A stretch of 64,000 nt of DNA. It comes from Immundisolibacterales bacterium. GTDB taxonomy: Bacteria > Pseudomonadota > Gammaproteobacteria > HK1. The position numbers were made by a program, and so were the translations under genes. The stretch is taken from positions 27,858 through 91,857 of the forward strand of contig JAPOPW010000027.1 of NCBI GenBank assembly GCA_026712715.1, in the 5' to 3' direction. Numbering within the stretch: position 1 is the stretch's first letter; each line of letters begins with the position of its first letter. Shown here piece after piece: positions 34,902 through 44,437 of the stretch. The notes under the pieces are model-generated. The model was not told where the DNA came from and did no database searches. It worked only from the letters and a program-made list of their open reading frames with translations.

Positions 34902-36700
34902 TTCGCGAGCCCGAAGCCGATCTCGACCTCGGGGCGATTGGAAACTGCTCGTTCGCCGCCCTCATCGACCGGCGCGGCGGGGGCGCCTGGGCGTGCATGC
35001 CGCGCTTCGACGGCGACCCGTTGTTCGCCGGACTGCTGGAGGGCGGGTGTCCCGACGGCGAGCGCAGCCGCTTCGACGTGGAGATGGAGGGATTCGATCG
35101 CAGCCGGCAGGAATACCTGGAGAACACCCCGGTGCTCGTCACCACGCTCCGCGACCGCGAGGGGCGGGCGCTCGAGATCACCGACTTCGCTCCGCGCTTC
35201 AGCCAGTTCGGCCGCCGCTACCGCCCGATGGCCCTCGTCCGGATCCTGAGGCCCGTCGAAGGGCAGCCGCGCATCCGTATCCGCATCCGCCCCCGCTTCG
35301 GCGGCTCGCGCCGGCCCGCGGAGGTCACCCACGGCTCCAACCACATCCGCTACGTCGGCCCGGACCTCACGGTGCGGCTCACCACCGACGCGCCGCTCGC
35401 CTACGTCCTCGACGAGTCCTGGTTCTATCTCGAGGAGCCGATCACCCTGTTCCTGGGACCGGACGAGAGCCTGACCCGCCCGGTGTCGGAGACGGGGCAG
35501 GACTTCTTGAGCTCGACCACCTCCTACTGGCGCGAATGGGTCCGGCACCTGCACGTTCCGCTGGAGTGGCAGGAGCCGGTGATCCGGGCCGCGATCACCC
35601 TCAAGCTCTGCTGGTTCGAGGAGACCGGCGCGATCATCGCGGCGATGACCACGTCGGTTCCCGAGGCGCCCCACTCGGGCCGCAACTGGGACTATCGCTT
35701 CTGCTGGGTGCGCGACGCCTACTACGTCATTCGCGCGCTGAACGAGCTCGGCGCCGTCGACATCCTGGAGAGCTACCTTCGCTACGTGCGCAACCTGGTC
35801 GGCGCGGCGGACGGCGGCCACATCCAGCCGGTCTCCGGAATCGATCTCCGCCGGTCGCTGCCCGAACGGATCGCGGACGCGCTGCCGGGGTACCGGGGCA
35901 TGGGGCCGGTCCGCCTCGGCAACGACGCGTATCGCCACGTCCAGCACGACGTGTACGGCCAGGTGGTGCTGTCCAACGCCCAGGCGTTCTTCGACCGACG
36001 CCTGTTGCGGCCGATGGACGAACGCGACTTCGCCCGGCTCGAGCAGGTCGGCGAACGCGCCTTCCGGGTCCATCGGGAGCCGGATGCGGGGTTGTGGGAG
36101 CTGCGCACCAAGGCGAAGGTCCACACCTACTCGAGCCTGATGTGCTGGGCCGCCTGCGACCGGCTGGCGAACATCGCGGAGCACCTCGGCCGGCCGGAGC
36201 GCGCCGCGTTCTGGCGCGAACGCGCGGGAGCGATTCGTTCCTTCATCGAAGAGGAGGCGTGGAATCCGCGGATGGCGAGCTACACGGGGGCGCTCGGCGA
36301 GGAGGACGTGGACGCCTCGCTGCTGATGCTCGCGGACCTCGGCTTCCACGAGGCCGGGCATCCGCGCTTCGAAGGCACCGTGCGGGCCATCGAGGCGAGC
36401 CTCCTGCGCGGACGGCACATGTTCCGGTACGCGGTGGAGGACGACTTCGGCCGCCCCGCGAACGCGTTCAACATCTGTACCTTCTGGTACATCGACGCGC
36501 TTGCCGCGATGGGAAGGCGCGCCCTCGCCCGCGAGCTTTTCGAGGAGATGCTCGCGCGGCGCAACCACGTCGGCCTGCTCTCCGAGGACATCGATCCGGC
36601 GACCGGGGAGCTCTGGGGCAACTTCCCGCAGACCTATTCCCTCGTCGGAATCATCAACAGCGCGGTGCGCCTCAGTCGCCCCTGGACCTTCGCCCGATGA
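34898..36700 (+). CDS. glycoside hydrolase family 15 (glucoamylase/trehalase-like)
   Basis: A 600-residue GH15 enzyme. An N-terminal beta-sandwich (GAIGNCSFAALIDRRGGGAW, RYRPMALVRILRPVEGQPRI) precedes the (alpha/alpha)6 barrel with HSGRNWDYRFCWVRDAYYVI. The two catalytic-region acids lie in EPDAGLWELRTKAKVHTYSS and LLSEDIDPATGELWGNFPQT. GH15 includes bacterial and mycobacterial trehalases as well as glucoamylases. No signal peptide, so it acts in the cytoplasm. It sits between otsB and otsA with 4-nt overlaps on both sides, which suggests a trehalose or maltooligosaccharide role; trehalase versus glucoamylase cannot be decided here. Confidence 0.93.
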   Translation: MIREPEADLDLGAIGNCSFAALIDRRGGGAWACMPRFDGDPLFAGLLEGGCPDGERSRFDVEMEGFDRSRQEYLENTPVLVTTLRDREGRALEITDFAPRFSQFGRRYRPMALVRILRPVEGQPRIRIRIRPRFGGSRRPAEVTHGSNHIRYVGPDLTVRLTTDAPLAYVLDESWFYLEEPITLFLGPDESLTRPVSETGQDFLSSTTSYWREWVRHLHVPLEWQEPVIRAAITLKLCWFEETGAIIAAMTTSVPEAPHSGRNWDYRFCWVRDAYYVIRALNELGAVDILESYLRYVRNLVGAADGGHIQPVSGIDLRRSLPERIADALPGYRGMGPVRLGNDAYRHVQHDVYGQVVLSNAQAFFDRRLLRPMDERDFARLEQVGERAFRVHREPDAGLWELRTKAKVHTYSSLMCWAACDRLANIAEHLGRPERAAFWRERAGAIRSFIEEEAWNPRMASYTGALGEEDVDASLLMLADLGFHEAGHPRFEGTVRAIEASLLRGRHMFRYAVEDDFGRPANAFNICTFWYIDALAAMGRRALARELFEEMLARRNHVGLLSEDIDPATGELWGNFPQTYSLVGIINSAVRLSRPWTFAR

Positions 36701-38091
36701 GTCGGCTCGTCGTCGTGTCGAACCGGGTGAGCGTGCCGGACCGAAAGGACCGCGGCGCGCAGGGCGGGCTCGCGGTCGCCATGCACGCGGCCCTGAAGCG
36801 CAACTCCGGGGTGTGGTTCGGGTGGAGCGGGGAGGTGAGCGAGCATCCGGGAGCCGCCGCCTTCCGGGACGTGGAAGGGTTCACGATCGCCACCATCGAT
36901 CTCACCCCGGACGACTACGACGAGTACTACAACGGCTACGCCAACCGCTCGCTCTGGCCGCTCTTCCACAATCGGATGGGGCACACGGCGTACGACCGGC
37001 TCTACGACCGGGGCTACTTCCGGGTGAACGCGCGCTTCGCGCACGCGATGGCGCCGCACATCCGCCGCGACGACCTCATCTGGGTCCACGACTATCACCT
37101 GATCGCCTGCGCGGAGGAGCTCCGCCGCATGGGCTCCTCGCACCGGATCGGCTTCTTCCTGCACATTCCGTTCCCTCCCGCGGACCTGCTGCTGACCCTG
37201 TCCAGCCACGAGACGCTGGTGCGCGGGCTCTTCGCCTACGACCTCCTGGGCTTCCAGACCGAGGCGGACCTCAGGTCGTTCCGGGACTACGTGGTGAACG
37301 AGGCGGGCGGCGTCCTGCACGAGGACGGTCGCCTGGAGGCGTTCGGGCGCACCATCCGGGCCGGGGCGTTCCCCATCGGCCTCGATCTCGACGAGTTCCG
37401 GGCGCTCGCGTCCTCGCGGGAGGCGGGGCGCCAGGAGAGCCGGATGCGCCGCAGCCTCGCCGGCCGGAAGATGGCGATCGGGGTCGATCGTCTCGACTAC
37501 ACCAAGGGCCTCGAGAACCGGTTCCTCGCGTTCGAGCAGCTTCTCGCCCACTATCCCGAGCATCACGGCAACTTGCTGCTGCTCCAGATCGCGCCGCCGT
37601 CGCGGGGCGAGGTGCCGGAGTACGAAACGATGCGCGCGGACATCGAGCATGTCTGCGGGCGGATCAACGGCCGCTTCGCGGACGTCGACTGGGTCCCCAT
37701 CCGTTACGTCAACCGCGGCTATCCGCGGCGCTCGCTCGGGGGGCTCTTCCGGGCGGCGCACGTGGGGCTGGTGACCCCGCTCAAGGACGGCATGAACCTG
37801 GTGGCCAAGGAATTCGCGGCTGCCCAGACCGAGGAGGATCCGGGAGTGCTGGTCCTCTCGCGATTCGCCGGGGCGGCGCGCGAGCTCGACGGCGCCGTCG
37901 TCGTGAACCCCTACGATCCCGCGGTGCTCATGGACGCGATGCAGCGCGCCCTCAACATGTCGCTCGAGGAGCGCCGCGAGCGCTTCGCCTCCATGGACGC
38001 GGCGCTGCGTCGCAACACCGTCGCGGACTGGCGGGACCGGTTCGTGGCGGCGTTACGCGACACCCCGCGCACCCGCCTGAGCGAAGGCTGA
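36697..38091 (+). CDS. otsA: trehalose-6-phosphate synthase
   Basis: A 464-residue GT20 glycosyltransferase. The N-terminus [20 protein letters not shown] with [11 protein letters not shown] is the UDP/acceptor-site loop; other family motifs are [55 protein letters not shown] and [16 protein letters not shown] (nucleotide-sugar site). It joins UDP-glucose and glucose-6-phosphate. It overlaps the GH15 gene by 4 nt. With otsB it makes a complete trehalose synthesis route, usually an osmotic or desiccation response. Confidence 0.96.
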   Translation: MSRLVVVSNRVSVPDRKDRGAQGGLAVAMHAALKRNSGVWFGWSGEVSEHPGAAAFRDVEGFTIATIDLTPDDYDEYYNGYANRSLWPLFHNRMGHTAYDRLYDRGYFRVNARFAHAMAPHIRRDDLIWVHDYHLIACAEELRRMGSSHRIGFFLHIPFPPADLLLTLSSHETLVRGLFAYDLLGFQTEADLRSFRDYVVNEAGGVLHEDGRLEAFGRTIRAGAFPIGLDLDEFRALASSREAGRQESRMRRSLAGRKMAIGVDRLDYTKGLENRFLAFEQLLAHYPEHHGNLLLLQIAPPSRGEVPEYETMRADIEHVCGRINGRFADVDWVPIRYVNRGYPRRSLGGLFRAAHVGLVTPLKDGMNLVAKEFAAAQTEEDPGVLVLSRFAGAARELDGAVVVNPYDPAVLMDAMQRALNMSLEERRERFASMDAALRRNTVADWRDRFVAALRDTPRTRLSEG

Positions 38092-38167
38092 TCGGCTGAT
38101 GGGGCATTGCCCTCGATACCCCCGCGCCGGGGTTGAAAGGAGCGGTCGCTGCGCCTGAGGTGAATCC

Positions 38168-38371
38168 ATGGCGATCATTCTTTCCAGGACATACGAGGCG
38201 TTCAGGGCCGCCGGCGCGCCGGACGACAAGGCACGCGATGCCGCAGAGGAGATCGCTGCCTACGACAATCGGCTCGCCAACATCGAGGCGGATGTGCGGC
38301 TTCTGAAATGGATGATGGGCCTCGTGCTCGCCGGCGTGCTCAGCCTGGTCGTCAAGACTTTCTTCACCTGA
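38168..38371 (+). CDS. small coiled-coil/membrane-anchor protein
   Basis: A 67-residue protein: a helical charged segment (AAGAPDDKARDAAEEIAAYD, NRLANIEADVRLLKW) followed by one C-terminal transmembrane helix (MMGLVLAGVLSLVVKTFF). A GAGG ribosome-binding site lies 8 nt upstream. The layout recalls the small DUF1640/CCDC90-like proteins common next to mobile or toxin-antitoxin loci, many of which are misnamed integrases; I hold that assignment loosely. It follows otsA by 76 nt on the same strand. Function unknown. Confidence 0.75.
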   Translation: MAIILSRTYEAFRAAGAPDDKARDAAEEIAAYDNRLANIEADVRLLKWMMGLVLAGVLSLVVKTFFT

Positions 38372-38450
38372 TTGCGACGGTGCACGCGTTTTCCCCGCGC
38401 GAGCTGCAACCCGTGAGAGTTGCCCGCTCCGGTTGCGCGTGCTCGGGTCG

Positions 38451-39383
38451 ATGACTGCACCCGCGTCGTTGCCGGAGCCGGGGGACCTCGATCCGGAGGC
38501 GATCCTTCGCTGCTTCGCGCGCGCGGAGCTCCCCGCCCCGGCCCGCAAGGGGAGGGGAGAGCCGGCCGGCGGGCTCGCGGCCCTTGCGGATCGCTACGAT
38601 GCGTTCATCCTCGACGGCTACGGGGTCGTCAACGTCGGGGCGGAGCCGGTACCCGGGATCGTGGCCGCGGTGCGGGCGCTCCGCGCGGCCGGCAAGGCGG
38701 TGATGGTCTTCACCAACGGAGCGGGCCGTCCGGCGCGCTGGACCGCCCGGCGCTACGCGGGGTGGGGGGTAGAGATCCCGGAGCATCTCGTCGTCTCGAG
38801 CCGGGACGCGCTCGAGCGGGAGCTTGCCGCGCGTCCGCGACCGGGGCTCTGGGGGGTGATGGCGAAGCCCGATTCCGAGCTCGAGACCCTGCCGGTCGAG
38901 ACGGTGCGGCTCGGCGACGACGACGCGCCCTACCGGGAAGCGGCGGGATTCGTTCTGCTGCGATCGGGGGAGTGGACCGTCGAGCGTCACCGCAGGCTCG
39001 CCGCCGCCTTGCGAAATGCGCCGCGTCCGGTGCTCGTCGCCAATCCCGACGTGAGCGCCCCCTACCCCGACGGCTCGTTCTCCGCCGAGCCCGGCTACTG
39101 GGCGATTCGGCTGGAGGCGGAGACGCAGGTGCGCTGCGAGCGGTTCGGAAAGCCGTTCGCGAACGCCTTCGACCTCGCCCTCGAACGGCTCGGCGCGGCG
39201 GGGCGCCGGCCCGAACGCATCGCGATGGTCGGCGACGGGCTCTGCACGGACATCCTCGGCGGGCTCGCGGCGGGGCTCGGCGCCGTGCTCGTCACCGATC
39301 ACGGACTCGTTCGGGACCTCGACTGGCGCGCGTGGGCGGACCGGACCGGGATCTGCCCGGACTACGTCATCCCGAGCCCGTGA
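38451..39383 (+). CDS. HAD-superfamily IIA hydrolase-like protein
   Basis: A 310-residue HAD-IIA protein: VPGIVAAVRALRAAGKAVMV with FTNGAGRPARWTARRY (motif II Thr-Asn), FGKPFANAFDLALERLG (Lys) and IAMVGDGLCTDILGGLAAGL (motif IV Asp pair). Motif I reads FILDGYGVVNVG, with Asp-Gly-Tyr-Gly where the classical form is Asp-x-Asp-Gly; the same substitution of the second Asp occurs in the TIGR01459-like subgroup. It might therefore be a phosphatase with altered acid catalysis or an inactive relative. An in-frame TTG lies six codons upstream. It is convergent with the desaturase gene. Confidence 0.82.
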   Translation: MTAPASLPEPGDLDPEAILRCFARAELPAPARKGRGEPAGGLAALADRYDAFILDGYGVVNVGAEPVPGIVAAVRALRAAGKAVMVFTNGAGRPARWTARRYAGWGVEIPEHLVVSSRDALERELAARPRPGLWGVMAKPDSELETLPVETVRLGDDDAPYREAAGFVLLRSGEWTVERHRRLAAALRNAPRPVLVANPDVSAPYPDGSFSAEPGYWAIRLEAETQVRCERFGKPFANAFDLALERLGAAGRRPERIAMVGDGLCTDILGGLAAGLGAVLVTDHGLVRDLDWRAWADRTGICPDYVIPSP

Positions 39384-39450
39384 GCACCGCCCGTGCCGGC
39401 CGGCGGATGAACGCCCCGGTCCCGCTTCCGTCTCCGTCGAGCCGCTCGGC

Positions 39451-40632
39451 TCACGAGGGGCGTTCGTCGTCGGCGAGCGCGCGCGGGGTGAGGCCGCCCA
39501 TCGAGGCGGCGAGCGCATCCGCCGCGCCGCCGCCACCGTCGCCGGCGCGGCCGCCGCGCGGTGCGGGCACGGGGGTGTCGAACGCGTAGTCGGGCTCGGT
39601 CTGCTGGCGCCGCCACGTCGCGCGCATCTCCCGCCAGGCGCCGACCAGGGTCCGCGGCGCCGGCATGTCCCGGGCGACCGCGCGATGCAGCCGCTTCAGG
39701 TTGTAGCAGGGCACGGCCGCGTACATGTGGTGCTCGAGGTGCCAGTTCATGTGCCAGTACAGGAACTCCGACAGCGGGTCGAGGGTGATGGTGCGCACGC
39801 ACTTGCGGAAGTCCGCGACCCCGCTCCGCAACCCGCAGTGCATGGGCACGCCGACGAAGTAGCGCAGCCAGTTGGCGAGGAATACCGAGCCCGACACGAG
39901 GACGGCGACGATCGGCTCGCCCGCCGCGACCGCCACGCCGATGACGGCGGCGTGAAAGGCGAGGACCAGGCGCGCCCAGCTCACTGCCTTGCGGCCGTCG
40001 GCGCGATGCCCCTCGTAGAGCTCCGGCCCCCACGAGTTGAACGGGTTGTCGAGGCGGTTGCAGGCGAGTCGAACGAAGTTCCGGAGGGTCGGCACGATCC
40101 CTCGGGACTGGTAGCCGCCGGTGACGTTGACGGTGAAGAGCTGCAGCAGGTAGAGCGGGCGGAGCGACGGCGTCTCCGGCATCACCTCCTCGCGGTCGCC
40201 CTCGATGAACAGGGTGTAGCGGTGGTGGTAGCTGTGGCTGAACCGGTACACGTGGAAGTTGAGCCACCCGAGGAGGGAGAAGACGCGAAGGAACAGCTCG
40301 TTCAGCCGCTTCGTCCGGAAGACCGTGGTGTGGCACAGCTCGTGATGCGGGGCGGTGAAGAAGGCGGCCACGGTCCCGTGCGCGAAGAGGGCGACGAGGA
40401 AGCCCCACCAGATCTGATGGGTGAAGAGGTGGAAGGCGAGAAGTCCGGTCGCCGCCCAGAGGCCGAGGTGCCCCACCGCCTGGACGAGGCCGCGCGCATC
40501 GCTCGCCTCGTTCAGCTCCTGCAGCGTCCGGCGCTCGATGCGGCAGCGATACCACGGAACGCGCAAGTTCCTGCGCACGTCGGCGAGCGCCGGAAGCCGG
40601 CCGTGGTCCAGGTCGTCCGCGATGGGGTTCAT
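39451..40632 (-). CDS. membrane fatty-acid desaturase
   Basis: A 393-residue integral-membrane desaturase with three histidine boxes: HELCH (97-101), HSYHH (133-137) and HLEHH late in the sequence (near NWHLEHHMYAAVPCYNL). Hydrophobic blocks (LWAATGLLAFHLF, GFLVALFAHGTVAAFF, VAVLVSGSVFLANW) surround them. These boxes bind the di-iron centre that inserts double bonds or hydroxylates acyl chains, using an unseen electron donor. The start at 40632 follows GGAGGAGCC. The C-terminal 45 residues are Gly/Ala-rich and probably disordered. Precise substrate not determined. It lies 62 nt upstream-adjacent to hyuB on the same strand. Confidence 0.93.
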   Translation of the reverse strand: MNPIADDLDHGRLPALADVRRNLRVPWYRCRIERRTLQELNEASDARGLVQAVGHLGLWAATGLLAFHLFTHQIWWGFLVALFAHGTVAAFFTAPHHELCHTTVFRTKRLNELFLRVFSLLGWLNFHVYRFSHSYHHRYTLFIEGDREEVMPETPSLRPLYLLQLFTVNVTGGYQSRGIVPTLRNFVRLACNRLDNPFNSWGPELYEGHRADGRKAVSWARLVLAFHAAVIGVAVAAGEPIVAVLVSGSVFLANWLRYFVGVPMHCGLRSGVADFRKCVRTITLDPLSEFLYWHMNWHLEHHMYAAVPCYNLKRLHRAVARDMPAPRTLVGAWREMRATWRRQQTEPDYAFDTPVPAPRGGRAGDGGGGAADALAASMGGLTPRALADDERPS

Positions 40633-40694
40633 GGCTCCTCCGCTGGTTCCGGGTCCGCTCTCGCGCGGCTCCCCCGCCGGGCCGGGCAATCCGG

Positions 40695-42383
40695 TCAGTT
40701 CCCGTCCCGATACCTTTCCCGATTCCTTCCATAAACGCGCCGCGCGGCTTCCGGCGAGACGAAGCCGTCACGAAGGTCCTCGGCAATGAGCGCCGGGTCA
40801 CGCTCCCGCGGCGCCCCGTGACCGCCGCCGCCGGCCGTGAGGACGGTGACGCGGTCACCCGCCTTGACCGGGATCCGCCGGGTGCTCATGCGAAGCTCCT
40901 TTCCGGTGCCCGGGAACGCGATGACGGTGTTGGCGTCCGGCTCCCTGCCGCCGGCGAGCGCCCAGGGGCGGCTCTTGGTCTTCTTCATCACGGTCATGAA
41001 CTCGCCGTCGGAGAGAAAGCGTATGTCGCGCCGCAGCCCGAGCCCGCCGCGATGCTTGCCGGGCCCCCCGGAGTCGCGCCGCAGCTCGAAGCGTTCGAAG
41101 AACATCGTCGTGTTGGTCTCGAGCACCTCGAGCGGGGTGTTGCGCACGATGCTCTCCGAAAGATGGATGAGCGCGTTCGCGCCGTCGTGGTGCGGCGATG
41201 CGCCCCACCCGACCGGGTCGTTGTTGCTGAGCGCGAAGAACTTCCCGGTATCGGGGTGCACCCCGAGCATCATGAACCCCGGCACGTCGCCGCCGGAGGA
41301 AGCGGCGAACCGTTCCGGCATGGCCTTGGCGAGCGCCTTGAAGAGCAGCTCGAGACCGACGATGCCGGTCCACAGGGTGAAGGTCGGCGCCGGGTAGACG
41401 GCGTGGAACAGGTTGCCGGGCTCCGCGACGACCTCGAGCGCCCGCGAGTGACCGGCGTTGGACGGCGTGTCCGGGGTGGTGAGCGCCTTGAAGACGACCT
41501 TGCACATCGCGAGCGTCGTCCCGAACGGCATGTTGACCGGGCCCTTCTGCGTCCCCGCCGAGCCGGTGAAGTCGACCGTGAACGCATCATCGGTGATCGT
41601 CACGGTCGCCTTCATCGGGATCGGATCGTCCGAAATGCCGTCATCGTCGATGAAGTCTTCCGCCGTCCACGAACCGCGCGGCAGACCGGCGAGCGCCCGC
41701 GCAGTCGTCTCCTCGCCGTGATCGAGGAACGCGGCGATCGCGGAGTCCACCGTCTCGCGGCCGAACTTGGCGACGGTCTCCTTGAGCCGGCGCTCGCCGG
41801 TGCGAAGCGATGCGACCATGGCGTTGAAATCGCCGATCACGATGTCGGGCATGCGCGAGTTGAAACGGATGAGCTCGATGATCTCCCGGTCGGCCTCCCC
41901 CCGCTTGAAGACCTTGGTCCCCGGGAACACGATTCCTTCCTGGTGCATGTCCGTCGAATCGAGCACGTACCCCGGGTCCTTCGCCCCCAGATCGGCCCAG
42001 TGGGCGCGCACGCAGAGATATCCGAACGGACCGTCGAGGCCGGGCACGAACACCGGCGCGATGAGGCTCGCATCGTAGGTGTGCGCGGCATTCCAGTAGG
42101 GGTAGTTGGAGATGACCACGTCGCCGTCCTCGAACGCCTCGACTCCCAGGTACTCGACCACCTTCGCGACGCTGTAGTCGTTCGCGCCGAGGAACATGGT
42201 GAGTCCCGGCGCCTCGGCGATGAGGTCGAGATTGCGGTCGTACATCGAGATCCCGAAATCGAGCACCTCGTAGATGACCGGGTTGAACGCGGTCCGGACC
42301 AGGGTCGCCTTCATCTCCCGCGCGGCGGACAGGAGGTAGCTGCGGACGACCTCGGCGGTTGCGCCGTCGATTCGAGCCCTCAT
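40695..42383 (-). CDS. hyuB: hydantoinase/oxoprolinase subunit B (HyuB family)
   Basis: A 562-residue protein of the HyuB family. It begins RARIDGATAEVVRSYLLSAA with REMKATLVRTAFNPVIYEVLD, contains GDVVISNYPYWNAAHTYDAS and FTVDFTGSAGTQKGPVNMPF, and closes with RGGLGLRRDIRFLSDGEFM and TVLTAGGGGHGAPRERDP. Together with HyuA it forms an ATP-dependent amidohydrolase or carboxylase (5-oxoprolinase, N-methylhydantoinase or acetone/acetophenone carboxylase-like). Its ATG overlaps the hyuA stop by 4 nt. No carboxylase gamma subunit is adjacent, so the hydantoinase/oxoprolinase reading is slightly preferred. Confidence 0.93.
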   Translation of the reverse strand: MRARIDGATAEVVRSYLLSAAREMKATLVRTAFNPVIYEVLDFGISMYDRNLDLIAEAPGLTMFLGANDYSVAKVVEYLGVEAFEDGDVVISNYPYWNAAHTYDASLIAPVFVPGLDGPFGYLCVRAHWADLGAKDPGYVLDSTDMHQEGIVFPGTKVFKRGEADREIIELIRFNSRMPDIVIGDFNAMVASLRTGERRLKETVAKFGRETVDSAIAAFLDHGEETTARALAGLPRGSWTAEDFIDDDGISDDPIPMKATVTITDDAFTVDFTGSAGTQKGPVNMPFGTTLAMCKVVFKALTTPDTPSNAGHSRALEVVAEPGNLFHAVYPAPTFTLWTGIVGLELLFKALAKAMPERFAASSGGDVPGFMMLGVHPDTGKFFALSNNDPVGWGASPHHDGANALIHLSESIVRNTPLEVLETNTTMFFERFELRRDSGGPGKHRGGLGLRRDIRFLSDGEFMTVMKKTKSRPWALAGGREPDANTVIAFPGTGKELRMSTRRIPVKAGDRVTVLTAGGGGHGAPRERDPALIAEDLRDGFVSPEAARRVYGRNRERYRDGN

Positions 42384-44437
42384 CGTTCCCCCTGTTCCGC
42401 CATCGCGATCACGAGGTGGCCGTAGCGGTCCACCCGCAGGCGCTGGCCGGTGTGCATCACCGTGACCGACGTTCCCTCGTCGATGAGGGCGGGTCCCGCG
42501 ATCGTATCTCCCGGCGCGAGGTCCTGGCGCCGCCAGGTCGAGAATCGGCTCATCCGGCGGGTCGTGAAACACCAGGCGCGCCGGCTTCCCGGCGCCGGCG
42601 CACAAGGGCCCGCTCCGCGTGGCGGAAGCTCCCTCAGCATCGGCTCTTCGGCTTCGCCGACGGCGCGAATGCGAATGTTGAGCACCTGGACCCTCGCGTC
42701 CATGCGGTGCCCGTACCGTGCTTCGTGCCCGTCGCCGAAGGCCCGGACGATAGCCGCAATGTCGAGGGTTCGACCGACATCGACCGGGATCGCATGCTCC
42801 TGCCCGAGGTAGCGGAGCTCGAGCTGGCGGAGGAGCACTGCCCGGCCATCGGACACCCCCTGGCGGCGAAGCGACGCGGCCGCGTCCCGCTCGAGCTCTT
42901 CGAAGATGGAAGCGAGCTCGGCCGGCGGCAGCTCGTCGAGGAGCGAGATGTGCGTTCGCGAACAGTCGTCGACCACCTCCGCGCTCAGCATCCCCCACGC
43001 CGAGAACCCGGACGGGGCGTTGGGAACGATCATTTCCTCGAGGTCCATCTCGTGTCCGCACATCGCGGCGAACATCGGACCGGCGCCGCCGAAGGCGAGC
43101 AGCGCGGACTCGCGCGGATCGCGACCGCGCTCGACGGTGATCCGGCGCACCGCTCCGACCGTCCTCGCCATCAGGACGTCGAGCACGCCGGCCGCCGCCG
43201 CCTCGAGCGTCACCGACATCGGCTCCGCCAGCGTGTTCCGGATGCCCTCGCAAGCCGCTTCGCGGTCGAGCGGCATCGACCCGCCGAGGAAACCGCCGGG
43301 ATCGATGTAGCCGAGCGCGAGGCAGGCGTCGGTAACGGTCGGGAGGGTGCCGCCGCGCCGGTAGCAGATCGGCCCCGGCTCGGCGCCGGCGCTCTCGGGT
43401 CCCACATTGAGGAGACCGGCATCGAGCCAGGCGATCGAGCCGCCCCCCGCGCCGATGGTCCGGATGTCGTAGACGGGGACCAGCAGAGGATGATTCTCGA
43501 GCGTCGCCTCGAACGCCGTCGTCGCGCGGCCGTCCTCGATCGTGCAGACGTCGAGCGAGGTGCCGCCGACGTCGAAGGTGATGAGCTCGCGGCGATCCAG
43601 GGCCCGGGCGAGGAACGCCCCGCCGGTGATGCCGCCGGCCGGTCCCGAGAGGACGGTGTTGGTTGGCGAGAGCCGGGCCGCTCCGGCGGTCATCGCCCCG
43701 CCACCGGAGCGCATGACGAGGAACCGTCCGTCGAACCCGCGTTCACGAAGGCTCGCCTCGAGATCGTCGACGTAGCGCTCGAAGATCGGGCGGATGTAGG
43801 CGTCGAGCACCGTGGTGGAGGTCCGCTCGTACTCGCGGTGCTCGCGCGCGATGTCGCTCGAGATCGAGACTTTCGTCTCCGGACAGGCTTCCCGGATGAG
43901 CGCCTGCGCGCGGCGCTCATGGCTCGGGTCGATGAAGGAGAAGAGGAAGCAGACGGCGATCGCCTCGACCTCGTGCTCGTCGACGAGTCGCCGGGCCGCG
44001 TCGACCACCCCGCTCTCGTCCAGCTCCTCCATCACCGCGCCCCGGTAGTCGAGCCGCCCCTCGACCCCGGCGATCCGGTGGCGCCGAACGATCGGCGCGG
44101 GACGAGCGTACGTGAAGTCGTACATGTGGGCGTCGGGCACGTTGGCGCGCCCGACGAGGAAGATGTCGCGAAAACCCTCGTTGGTGATGATGCCGACCCG
44201 GGCGCCGCGCCGTTCGAGCACGGCGTTGAGGCCGAGGGTCGTGCCGTGGGTGAACAGCCCCGTTCGCTCGAGCGGGGTGTCGAGCGCGGCGACCGCGTCG
44301 AGCACCCCGGCGGCCGGGTTCCGCGGCGTGGTCGCCGCCTTGCGGAACCGAACCTCGCCGGTCGCGGTGTCGAGCTCGATGGCGTCGACGAACGTCCCGC
44401 CGATGTCCACCGCAAGCCGCAGCGGCTTCTCGCTCAA
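42380..44437 (-). CDS. hyuA: hydantoinase/oxoprolinase subunit A (HyuA family)
   Basis: A 685-residue ATP-grasp-less, sugar-kinase-like HyuA. Seen: RLAVDIGGTFVDAIELDTAT (phosphate 1), FTHGTTLGLNAVLERRGARV, GGGAMTAGAARLSPTNTVLS with GPAGGITGGAFLA, and ITFDVGGTSLDVCTIEDG. The start is probably TTG 44437, which has GGAGG at 7-nt spacing, rather than the GTG at 44443, which is too close; an in-frame stop excludes anything longer. Near 42530-42610 the sequence is odd: this frame reads SRRAWCFTTRRMSRF, whereas another frame reads ARLVFHDPPDEPILD, which looks far more like the family. Two compensating indels are likely there. Overlaps hyuB by 4 nt. Confidence 0.9.
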   Translation of the reverse strand: MSEKPLRLAVDIGGTFVDAIELDTATGEVRFRKAATTPRNPAAGVLDAVAALDTPLERTGLFTHGTTLGLNAVLERRGARVGIITNEGFRDIFLVGRANVPDAHMYDFTYARPAPIVRRHRIAGVEGRLDYRGAVMEELDESGVVDAARRLVDEHEVEAIAVCFLFSFIDPSHERRAQALIREACPETKVSISSDIAREHREYERTSTTVLDAYIRPIFERYVDDLEASLRERGFDGRFLVMRSGGGAMTAGAARLSPTNTVLSGPAGGITGGAFLARALDRRELITFDVGGTSLDVCTIEDGRATTAFEATLENHPLLVPVYDIRTIGAGGGSIAWLDAGLLNVGPESAGAEPGPICYRRGGTLPTVTDACLALGYIDPGGFLGGSMPLDREAACEGIRNTLAEPMSVTLEAAAAGVLDVLMARTVGAVRRITVERGRDPRESALLAFGGAGPMFAAMCGHEMDLEEMIVPNAPSGFSAWGMLSAEVVDDCSRTHISLLDELPPAELASIFEELERDAAASLRRQGVSDGRAVLLRQLELRYLGQEHAIPVDVGRTLDIAAIVRAFGDGHEARYGHRMDARVQVLNIRIRAVGEAEEPMLRELPPRGAGPCAPAPGSRRAWCFTTRRMSRFSTWRRQDLAPGDTIAGPALIDEGTSVTVMHTGQRLRVDRYGHLVIAMAEQGER

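Noticed and set aside
39439..39452. GAGCCG-CT-CGGCTC hairpin as a terminator between HAD and desaturase genes
   Set aside because: It overlaps the last codons and stop of the desaturase, has no T-run, and short GC hairpins are frequent here.
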